Below are positions 48,563-58,316 of a stretch of 64,000 nt of DNA, piece after piece; positions within the stretch are counted from its first letter, which is position 1; each line of letters opens with the position of its first letter. The notes under the pieces were generated by a model, which did not search any database, was not told the DNA's origin, and saw nothing but the letters and a program-made list of their open reading frames with translations. The position numbers were made by a program, and so were the translations under genes. Location: contig NC_088712.1 of assembly GCF_963576615.1 (NCBI RefSeq), forward strand, positions 53,487,114-53,551,113. The letters are read 5' to 3'. The stretch is from Watersipora subatra (lineage: Eukaryota; Bryozoa; Gymnolaemata; Cheilostomatida; Watersiporidae).

Positions 48563-48735
48563 CAGCTCGTCTGGCTTGTCGAGCTTGTCCAGGTTGTCCA
48601 GCCCATCTATCTCGTTGGGCTTGTTCGGCATGTTCAACTCATCTGTCTCACTGGGCTTGTCCAGCATGTTCAGCGTGTCCGACTTGCTTGTCTCATCGGA
48701 CTTCCTGGCTTATCCGGCTCGTCTGGTTTTTGGAA
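48563..48735. repeat. Degenerate GC-richer short-period repeat
   Basis: Irregular repeats of GGCTTGTCCAGCATGTTCA and CATCTGTCTCACTGGG; higher GC than its surroundings and open in all three plus frames. Confidence 0.6.
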
Positions 48736-49265
48736 GCATGAAACGAGCATATAATAATTTTGATCTCCTCGTGCCTATTTACCCTTAGTATTATAAATAT
48801 TGACTAGTTTGTATAACTTTAATATCAAAATGTTTCCTTGCTTCTAAAATACACTTTTTAAAAGTCGTTATTGCTTTGAAGGCATGATTTCAGGTAATGT
48901 TTCACGTTTCCATACAGTCAAAAATAACTAGATTTTATCCATTTTACCCGGTTGTCATTTGAAAGCTCTCTCATTCAAGAGCTCAGTGATCACTAGGTAT
49001 GTATTTCATTAGAAGGCCTGTTTGTCATTCGAAAGCTCTCTCATTCAAGATTTTTTGTCACTTGGTATTTATGGTGGAATGCTTCAATCTCTATGGTCAG
49101 GCAATATAGGTCCTTAGTACTTTGTATGCATAGTTGCTTTTATGTTAAAAAGCATGGTCCAATCGTGGATTACACAGTTTTATATTTTCAGGTTGCCGAT
49201 GACTTGCAAGGATTGATGTAATGTTCATACATGTTTTCACCTAATAAACACATACCTGACAGCTT

Positions 49266-49324
49266 ATTGGCTGACAGCTGACAGGCTTCGCCCACTGTAT
49301 TTATTAACAGTTACTATTTATAAT
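49266..49324 (+). promoter_or_regulatory. Conserved promoter-like module, copy 3
   Basis: ATTGGCTGACAGCTGACAGG then CTTCGCCCACTG and TATTTATAA; same arrangement as at 31769, about 0.9 kb from the orphan exon 3. Confidence 0.35.
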
Positions 49325-50209
49325 CAGTGGTTGTGATATTATATTAGATAATTTTGTTTACTATTTGGTAAAAGTTTTTTAATGAATTGAGCAAAACTGA
49401 TTGTCTCTAAACATGATATGCTCAACACTTTCAAGCCCGGGCTCAAAACATTTGGGGAGTTGTGTTCCCATCTGATCTTATGCACGAGTAAACTCAGCCG
49501 CGTAGTTTTGTGGTGTTTTCCATACTTGCGGTTTAAGTAGAGCCATTAAATTCACAAAACTCTGCTCAATTTGTACTTAATACGTGTAGATTAGGTATAG
49601 CTCTAGAGTTTCAAGTTGGTTAGATTAGATATTCATGCCATAATTCTGGGGCAGTTTTAAGCGGCCAAGAAATGAAAAATGGTTGCTGACAGAACTTTGG
49701 CTTTTAACGGCACACTGATTGAAATTTTAGGTAATGAATAATCAAAAAAAGAAAAAGCTAGAAAGCTTGTTCTCCTCAACAACAAGAGCTTTACACGAAT
49801 ACTGTTTTATTTTTTATTTATACCAAAACTATTTTACTTTTTATCCATAACAAATATACACTCTATCAGACTCAGTATTCTGCAATCATTACGTTTTTTC
49901 AAAATATAAAATATCACTTCCTTAAAAGAGTGTCAAAAAACTATTTGCTTTATTTGATTTTTGTTTTTTATTGAGTTCTATATGCTTGGAGTTTCAATAT
50001 GGTATTTAGCTCAAAAGGAATCGTGTTATCCTGAGTACTTTCACGGTTGATTAAAAGTTGGTAATACTGTCTGGGATCAGGGGACTTGCTTTTGTATACA
50101 AAATTAGGCTTTGGTATTAAATTGTTAATAGCTTCAATAAAATAAAATTGAAAGCTACGCAGTCTTAGTGTAAACAGAGCGTAACATGATCAAGTAGGAG
50201 AGTCAGTAT

Positions 50210-50400
50210 CTATAAGAGGTGTTTGGCTACGGCAGCAGCGATGACAAGTCCAGTAGAATACACAGCCTTGTTACCACTGTTGCACCAATTTCCAACACAT
50301 GAACACAGATAAGAATGGGTTACGATTCTAAAGATATCGACCTTCAACTTGTCAACTTCTTTGCAGTTGTTGTCATACTGTTGAGCACAACTCCGATCAA
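50210..50400 (-). pseudogene. Orphan Ly6 exon 3
   Basis: An intact third exon with a TTGTAG acceptor: RSCAQQYDNNC, YLCSCVGNWCN, GPI-type tail ending AKHLL and TAG. It is one codon shorter than its relatives. No exon 2 or exon 1 is present in the 1.5 kb upstream, where a Helitron-like element and unrelated DNA are found; Ly6 5'-flank-like DNA reappears at about 51900-52230. It may be dead, or used as an alternative last exon of the gene at 53793-56089, which has the same phase. Confidence 0.7.
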
Positions 50401-51140
50401 CTACAATGTTAAGATATCACTAGAAGAATTATGGATGTTGCAAAGTAATTTGAATATTTGATCAGAAAAACTATGTACTTCAAATCAAGCGGCGATTCTA
50501 TATTTATTCTAGAACAAGTTCTAGATTTGGCTTTAAGATTCTATATAGTAAACAGAGCGACACTTCATCTGGAGTTGTCAATCACTGGCTACAAAAATGT
50601 GGCACAATGAGTTCCATGTCCAAAATAAAATATACAGGTTTAGTTTCCTTATAGACTCACAATACAGTTGAATTTGAGTGAAAAGCAGCAATGCTTTAGT
50701 CTAAATTTGATTTAATGAAGCATTGTGCTTTTTAAAACTACCAAAATATCAAAGGACAAACATTCCATAGAACTATTCATAGCTAGTCAATACCTTAACA
50801 AGAAGGCATGCTTAAAGATTTTCACTCCCATAATCCCTCAATAGACTGTCTCATTTTCAGTTCAGAGTATTTGGTTTCTTCATAGCATACAATATCACTC
50901 ATCCTTATCTGATAATTCAACTGGTTTCTGTGTCCTTGTGATTTTGTTGTGAATGAACACATTCATCCTTTCACTAGATCTGACTATTATGAGTTTGCTT
51001 GACATTAAATTGTCTATCAATGCGATTATCTGCAGGAATTTATAGATATGCGCAGCTTTAGAAAGTTGATTATTCTCTGACAGTATCTGACCAGAGCATT
51101 TCTTTCACAGCCAAAGATGGATTTTACTCCTGTGATATCT

Positions 51141-51145
<5 letters not shown>

Positions 51146-51219
<74 letters not shown>
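51146..51219. repeat. (TA)n microsatellite
   Basis: Near-continuous TATATA for about 70 bp, at the 5' end of the adjoining Helitron-like element. Confidence 0.95.
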
Positions 51220-51225
<6 letters not shown>

Positions 51226-51564
51226 AAGAATCTGTATCGCAGACGATTAGAAGATTTGATCTCGGAACCTCTCACTCACCAGACAAATGCCTTACCATTT
51301 TAGCTACGCGAGATTGATGAAGTCATTGGGCGATATATGTCGCTATGTGAAGGAAAATACGCTACCGCTCTGTGTTACAGGCAACGTAATTTTATCCTTG
51401 CTCTCCCATGAGAGCAACTAGTTAGCTCTAATTAGTAAGCTTACTCAAATTAGCCATTGGCAATGTGCCAAGCAAATGGCAAGCGGCAGGCAACTACATT
51501 ACCTCTCATTGTTTATAAGCTGATTTTTAAAACCCGTGCAACACCGGGCATTCTCCTAGTTCTT
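51190..51564 (+). mobile_element. Helitron-like non-autonomous element, copy 3
   Basis: Best-preserved copy: AT-rich 5' end, GAAGAATCTGTATCGCAGAC, a GGCAAGCGGCAGGCAACT block, subterminal hairpin CCCGTGCAACACCGGG, and the end CTAG followed by T. It occupies the place where Ly6 exons 1-2 would be expected for the orphan exon at 50210. Confidence 0.7.
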
Positions 51565-51899
51565 TATTATAATAAGGGCATAATAATATTTATGTTTGTC
51601 TGAAGCCACAGTTGATGGTTGATATAAAGGATCGCTGTCAATGGGAATCAAGCACATGAAATCCAGCTTTATAGACAAACAGTCAAACACTTGCACCAAT
51701 CAACCACCTGCTGAATATTTTAGAATAGTTGTGCATATACTTATTCTCCGTACTTTATCAGCACACCTGACAACCTGTCCCAGTACACGAGATTGTCTGA
51801 GCACTAGTGATTATGAAAATGCATTACGTATCTATGTAACGTTTTGTATGTCGGCAGGAGTAAGGAATGACCACTGAATTAAAATATATTGTAGTAACC

Positions 51900-52230
51900 T
51901 GATTGATTCGAGCGCCGTACATTGTATTAAGTGTGTACTTAATAGCTGAAAGTGATATTACAAGCGTTGTTGCTAAGAACCCACAACACTTAAAAATATA
52001 ACTGGTAGCAAGCATTTGATTGGTCGTCTGTGCTACCCTTGGCAACCGCTTATTATGGATACTTTTGTGCTGAGCTAATTGTTCACATATCGATTGAAGT
52101 TTCCATGCTCCGCACGCTATTGTTTCTGCTTTCTTAACTACTGCAAATTTCATAGTCAATGAAAGATATGTAGACAGCAAGCTAGTACTGAATAGGTCTT
52201 TTGTTTGCTAGCAGTATGTAGTCATAGCCC
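51900..52230 (-). other. Remnant Ly6 5' flanking region
   Basis: Matches the upstream region of the gene at 56056-56089 (about 56120-56440): CATTTGATTGGT, GGCAACC.CCTATTATG, ATACTTTTGTG, and TGAATAGGTCTTTTGTTTGC. The exon 1 that should follow is gone. Confidence 0.65.
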
Positions 52231-52239
52231 TATACAGGA

Positions 52240-53280
52240 ATGGCCTAAGTCTTTGGCCCCACCACTATTTTCATGCGATTCTGTTGTTTTTGGCCTCTAA
52301 ACTTACTTTTCTCTATCTGAATACTTGTAAACTGTACATCAGCTTGTAGCAAATAAGGCTAGGAACATAATGAACAAAATAATAAAACTCAAAATAATTT
52401 CAGTGTATTTTGTTGATGATTTAAACAACGCATGTTTAAGCATGCTTTCTATCAATGTCTTTTTGGTGATTGGTTTGTTTCCTGCTGCATTTATTTCTAT
52501 TTGCTGCAACAAACTCTCAATTGAATTGAAGTCTAGAGACTTCTTTCCAAACTGGTTTTTACAGCACTTTTCAGTGTTACAAGGGCATTCTTGAATTGAA
52601 AATATCTACTCCTGCCAGCCATAAAGATCTATCTGCAGATTTCACCAGCTGGTAATTTATCTCCATCAGATATTTCTCAGCATTCATTCTAACCTCACGT
52701 GCTTGTATCTTTGTATCTACACGACCGGCTCATGCGCAGAAAAGCATCCCCATATAGTGACCGATAAAGGCTGCTTCACATATTTGTGCTCTTTATATTT
52801 ATATATATAGTTATATATTATTACATAGACCCCATATATACTGTATATATAATTATATATAAATCTTATTAAAAAAGTCAGAGAACCGCAGTTGATGAGT
52901 ATCAGTGTCAAAAATATTTTTACACTTTAGTTAAAATTAACTTGTATGTTGTATTGGGCTGTGCATCATCTTTTTAACATGAAAAATTATTTTTGATTTG
53001 ACAAAGGTTGTTTTATAGGCATTTGGCGGTGACTATTTTCGCAAAGGTTTTCCATACATTTGCACAATTTCTCTTGAGCATCCTGTCATTTTCCAAAGAA
53101 AATATTTTTATACGGCATAACTTTGTTTCCGTTTTGTTTTTTTTTGTTTGCAGCATGGTCAAGGCACTTCAAATGACATTTGTGATTGTGTCTAATCTAC
53201 TTCTACAACACTTACAATACAGTTAAAAATTGATTTCTTGTATTGATTTTAAAAAAAACAAGTAAAAGTTTTAATTATAT
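52240..53280. other. Non-coding, nothing recognised
   Basis: AT-rich; a TATATA-rich stretch at about 52795-52865. Confidence 0.5.
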
Positions 53281-53401
53281 CACTAGGTTACGAATGGTGT
53301 AAATGTGGATCTGTTTCATATTTTTTGGTTGACTATGTCTTGCAAGGATTGATATAATATTCATACATCTTTCCAGATAGTGAACTCATATCTGCCAGCA
53401 T

Positions 53402-53461
53402 TATTGGCTGACAGCTGACAGGCTCCGCCCATTGTGTCTGCTAGCAGCTACTATTTATAAT
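53402..53461 (+). promoter_or_regulatory. Conserved promoter-like module, copy 4
   Basis: ATTGGCTGACAGCTGACAGG, CTCCGCCCATTG, TATTTATAA as at 31769, about 330 bp from Ly6 exon 3. Confidence 0.35.
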
Positions 53462-53792
53462 CATTGGTTTTAACAAGATATGAACCAGTTTTATTTACTG
53501 TTTAGTAAACATTCTCTTGAATTGAGCAAAGCTGGTTATTTATGAACGCAACACACTTACATTATTAATATCTTCTTAAAAAATAACCATTGAAAGTTTA
53601 AAATTTTAGTATCAGTCAATAAAAAACAGAATTGAAATATATAAATTGTGACCCTTAACGGCATCATAAATAAAACGTCGCGCAAGAAAGTATAAAATTC
53701 ATCGTCTAAAAGATGCTGACTCTCATAAAATCGCAGACTATGCAGTCTTACTGTAAACAGAGTGTCACATGACCAAGTAGGAGAGCCGGCAT

Positions 53793-56089
53793 CTAGAAGA
53801 GGTGTTTGGCTACAGCAGCTGCGATGACAAGTCCAGTAGAATACACAGCCTTGTTACCGCTGTTGCAGTAACTTCCGACACATGAACACAGATAAGAATG
53901 GGTTACGATTCCAAAGACATCGACCTTCAACTTGTCAGCTTCCCTGCAGTTGGTGTTGTAATAATCTTGACCACAGCTCCGATCAACTACAAAGTTAAGA
54001 TATCGCTACAAGAGTTATGGATGTTGCAAACTAATTTGAATATTTGGTCAGAAAAATTACTACAAATCAAGTAGCCTAAGTTCTAGATTTGGCTTTAAGA
54101 TTCTATATTGCAAACAGAGCGACATTACATCTGGAGTTGCCAATCACTGGCTACAAAAATATAGCACATTTATTACTATATCCAAAATATGACATACACG
54201 TTTAGCTTTCTTGTTGACTCATAATACAGTTTAGTTTAAATGAAAAGTAGCAATGCTTTTCAAAACTACTAAAAATCTTGTTTTATCCAATTTCTCAGCC
54301 AATCTACTTGCAGCATTATAAAGTCAGGTGATCAACTTTAGAACGTATATGAACATCGATGGTAAAAAGATTTTATTTTAGAGCATTAGTTAAATTTATT
54401 TGGTATTAATATCATTTCCAGAAAAAAGATTTTTGTTACCATTGAAAACATCTAAATTTAAACAAAAGAAAAATAATGTGACAAGTTAGACTTTAGGAAA
54501 GGTACTCTCTGAATAACTCCAATCTACTTGAGGAGATAAGCACACTCTATCAGACTAGATGTACTGCAATCGTTATGTTTTCTCAGTTACTTCTAAAACA
54601 TCACCTTCTTGAAAGATTGTGAAAAACTCTATTAAAATCCATTTTATTTTTAGTTCTTTCATTAGGTTCTGCAATCTTAAAGCTTCCAATTAATATTTGT
54701 TTCAAAAGGAGTTGTACTCTCTTAAGTGCTTTCACGGTTGATTAAAAGTTGTTAATACTGCCTAGAATGAGGGGACTTAGAGGTGGAACGAGACAGGTTT
54801 TTCAAGTTCGAGACGAGACTCGAGACACTGTCTTGTAAAAATTCGAGACTCGAGACACGAGACAGTAAAATAATGAGCATTTGGTGATGATTTCACTACA
54901 CAAGTACTAGCTACTTGGTATATATAAAATTAATAAAACTATTTTTAAATTGAATTTTCACCTGGTGTAAACGATTTAAATACAACAATTTAGGATGAGG
55001 GGACTTGCTTTTGTATACAAAATTAGGCTTCGGTATTAAATTGTTAATAGCTTCAATAAAATAAAATCGAAAGCTATGCAGTCTTAGTGTAAACAGAGCG
55101 TAACATGATCAAGTAGGAGAGTCAGTATTTACGTAAAAGAGGTGTTTGGCTACGGCAGCAGCATATAGTTGCTAGTATATACTAGACTAAGCTACAAAGT
55201 GATAACTTACAAAGTTAAAATTACCAGAACTAACAGTGAAAATGAAATAGATCTTTATCGGATTTCATTAATGTCGTTGTAACAGTTAAATATTAATGTA
55301 TACCTGTTTCTGTCCAACTTCCGAAAAGCTTGACCCGGATCTTGGTCTTGCTGCAACCACCATCCTCATCCGAAGACGAATAACTTTCTGAGCAGTCTGT
55401 CTCATGAGAACTGCTTCCGAAATAGCCACTGTCACCATCGTTACAAAAGCTATCAAGGATATCACAATCATAGCACATGGTGGCCAGAGAAACTGCCAGC
55501 ATGCCTACAACGCAAATCAACAACTATTATAAACACTCGCAAAGAAATGGAATAAAAGAGTTCATTATTTATTTAGTTTTGATAATATTGATATCCCCTA
55601 GTAGAACCCTCTGTGAAGCAATAATAACATTCTCAGATGGTCAATCTTTTTAATTTAGTTTATTGCAATATTTTCTGTTATTTTAAACGCTTCAAACTTC
55701 TAAATTGGCTGTTTGCCAAAAAATGTTTCTAGAACAAAATGGAAGTTGATATTTAAAGAATATTCTCCAAACGGGTCAAGTTGTAAAACTTTTTTCTGAT
55801 ATGTTCCTACACTACTGTACAATTGTCTACTAACATTTATAAATTATACCCAACTTTAAAAGATAATTATATCTTTGCATCATTATAATTATTTGTATCA
55901 TATTTGTATTTGTTATATCAATAATATCCAGTGATACTATTGATACATTACCCTAACAATGTTTAGTGTCCCTCATAATTAACCAAGATTTAGTTACATT
56001 CTAGTGATGAGGATTATATAAAATATTACATTATTCGTAAGAATATATTACTAACCTGAAAGCACGAGAAAAACGTAGAAAGATTTCAT
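53793..56089 (-). CDS. Ly6/uPAR-like protein, gene 4 (apparently chimeric)
   Basis: Exon 1 56056-56089 (MKSFYVFLVLS), exon 2 55304-55504 (CYDC, DSFCNDGDSGYFG, ETDCSES, GGCSK), exon 3 53793-53986 (RSCGQDYYNTNC, YLCSCVGSYCN, tail ending AKHLF). Splice sites and phases are intact and predict 142 residues with ten cysteines, signal peptide and GPI signal. Odd: intron 2 contains 3' flank DNA and the last ~28 bp of another exon 3 (55134-55163), so exons 1-2 seem to have lost their own exon 3 and been joined by deletion or unequal crossing-over to a neighbour's. Confidence 0.83.
54779..54998. mobile_element. 220-bp insertion with CGAGAC repeats
   Basis: Starts AGAGGTGGAACGAGAC with several CGAGAC/GACTCGAGACA motifs. 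GGGGACTT is found on both sides (54771-54778, 54999-55006), and the related sequence at about 50080-50100 lacks the insert. Looks like a hAT-like terminus or small MITE. Confidence 0.6.
55134..55163 (-). pseudogene. Ly6 exon 3 terminal fragment
   Basis: Only the last codons (GCTGCTGCCGTAGCCAAACA then CCTCTTTTAC) remain, with TAC replacing the stop; preceded by matching 3' flank from about 54600. Marks the recombination junction in gene 4. Confidence 0.75.
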
Positions 56090-56439
56090 GGTGATCAGTG
56101 AACTGAGATATGTTATAACAACCCAATAGAATCAAGTGCTGGACAGTACTAAGTTGAAACTTGATAACTGAAAGTTTTATTAACTGCGTTGTTGCTAAGA
56201 AGCTCCAAAACTAAAAAAGCGATTTGAGGTCATGGTAACAGGCATTTGATTGGTTGTCTGGCTATTATTGGCAACCACCTATTATGAATACTTTTGTGTT
56301 GAGCTTGTTGAGATCATTTGAAGTTTTTATGCTCCGCATGCTAATGTTTCTGCTTTTTTAACCTCAGCAAAATCCATAGTTAATGAAAGATATATATGCA
56401 GCAAGCTGGTACTGAATAGGTCTTTTGTTTGCTGGCTTG

Positions 56440-57075
56440 GTGTAGTCATATTTGTTGAATACGACTACACAAACCTTATAATGCAAAGGAAAAAGACTAG
56501 CCTACTGTATATACACAAATATGTAGAATATAAAAATGTAAATCTTTGAAAGAGATGGCCAGCTTTTTAACTTTCACAAATCTAAAACACTTATTGAAAC
56601 CAAACAGCAGTGCAAATGTATAGCAGCAAAGTAAGCAGGTGAAAGGGACCAATTTGCTCCAGTTAGTGGATAATGCTCGATGAAAGGTTGAGTGATTTGA
56701 AGAGTAGGCCTATATTCTGCTCTAAAGCAAACAGCTCTTATTACACACAATGTAAGAAGCCATTTAATATGTTTTATTAAAAACATGCGACCATGAACGT
56801 TCAGCATATATTTCAAGTCGTATCAACTGCACTACAAGCTAGACATTGTATTACTTTACAGTTGTGCGTCTGAACACAAACTTCTGAAACGTACATTAGA
56901 GACATCGTATCTGCTTTGTGACACAGCTTCACACAATTGGCTTTCACAAGGAAAGGGTGTTAAAAACGGCATTGAAGCCTGTAATGCAGTGTCATTGATT
57001 TATGGATTTACCTTCTGCAAGGACCCCAAAATTCATCAATAGAGAGGTTTCCTGAAATGGTTTTGAGAGGTTCCT
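56440..57075. other. Non-coding, possibly tail of the ZBED relic
   Basis: No Ly6-like sequence beyond about 56440. The 3' end of the hAT relic may reach into this stretch, but motifs are unreadable. Confidence 0.35.
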
Positions 57076-57079
57076 GAAA

Positions 57080-58150
57080 TGTGAAATTGTTTCCTGAAAA
57101 ACTGTTCTTACAGATCCCCACACTTCTTGAATGGAATTCTGGTTAATTTAATCAGTCTCTTGGTTACTGCTTACTGAGAGAATGTATCTATTAAGCTTCT
57201 CTTGTAAAGCAGCTAAATGAGTTGCTATTCTTTCTACCATGGAACTTGAGACAGCATTCTCAGTTCTCCCGTCTAGTTTCTTCAAACATGGAAATAAGTG
57301 CACATTTCCAGCTTGCAACCAGTTCTGCGACAACTTTAATTTGTCTTTAAAATCGTTGATGTTGTCATGTGCTGTCAGTATATTTTATTTGACCTATTTG
57401 AACCTATTGATTGATCTCATTTAGGACATCTAGAAATGCCAGTTAAATAAGCAAAACTTGTTTCAAAGTCATCCTGCAACATTGTAGCCATAAGTTCCTC
57501 CTCTTTTTGGTCAGTAATCTTTTCCTTGCCAGTATAATGCCTTATTTGCGCCATCTTATCTCTGTATGGAATGAGAGTGGAGTGAGTAGCATCCAAATCT
57601 CTACAGAGCTTTTCAAATAGTCTTGAGTTCAGTGCAGACTCTTGATATATTTGACAGAGTTAACTGCAGTTTTAGGATGATCATGAAGCAGTTTTGAAAG
57701 TGTTTTTGTTTCTGTATATAAAGCGATGAATGTTTTGTACCAGAGGGTTCTTCTGTTTTACCATTTGCACAAATGTAGAATTGGAACCTTAGCATAGCCG
57801 AAGCTCCATCTGGGCCATCTGTGCAGACGGTGACTAGCTTTTTCCAATTTAACTCTCCCAAAAAGTAGTTTCTGTTTGTATTGGGCGACAAAAGAGAAAC
57901 TCCTTTTTAATAGCCTTTTTCTGAATATATCGAGCAAATATAATTAACTGAGAAACGCTTGCAACATTGTTTCATCTAGCCAAATGGCAAAGCAGGGATT
58001 TTTTTATTTGCTCATTGACACGGGCTTGTACATGTATATTTGAAGAAATGCCATTAATTATAGAGCGAACATTTGAGAGGGGATTTTGGCAATTTTCTTA
58101 GCAGCGGTTTCACCAAGTAGAGTACTTAGTTTTTCACATTCCAGCATTCA
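57080..58150 (-). pseudogene. hAT transposase relic, ZBED5-like
   Basis: Minus-strand blocks appear in the order seen in ZBED5/hAT-derived proteins: CHLA...NNVASVSQLIIFARYI (about 57925-58000), LNWKKLVTVCTDGP..ASAML (about 57785-57865), SNISRVCTELKTI (about 57613-57650) and WLQAGNVHLFPCLKKL (about 57270-57325). Frameshifts and stops separate them. A CTDG motif is kept. It inserted 3' of Ly6 gene 5. Confidence 0.65.
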
Positions 58151-58316
58151 TGGTTTAATTAATAATTACATTACATTGGTAATATCATCAAAGAAATAAA
58201 AGTTGAAAGTTTAAAATGTTAATATAAGTCAATAAAAAAAAATTGAAATATATAAATTGTGAACAATGGTGGCATTGTAAACAAAACATCACGCAAAGAA
58301 GTATGATAGTCGGTAT

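Noticed and set aside
51824-52180. 118-codon minus-strand frame
   Set aside because: It covers remnant Ly6 5' flank; the equivalent region near 56.2-56.4 kb has no such frame.
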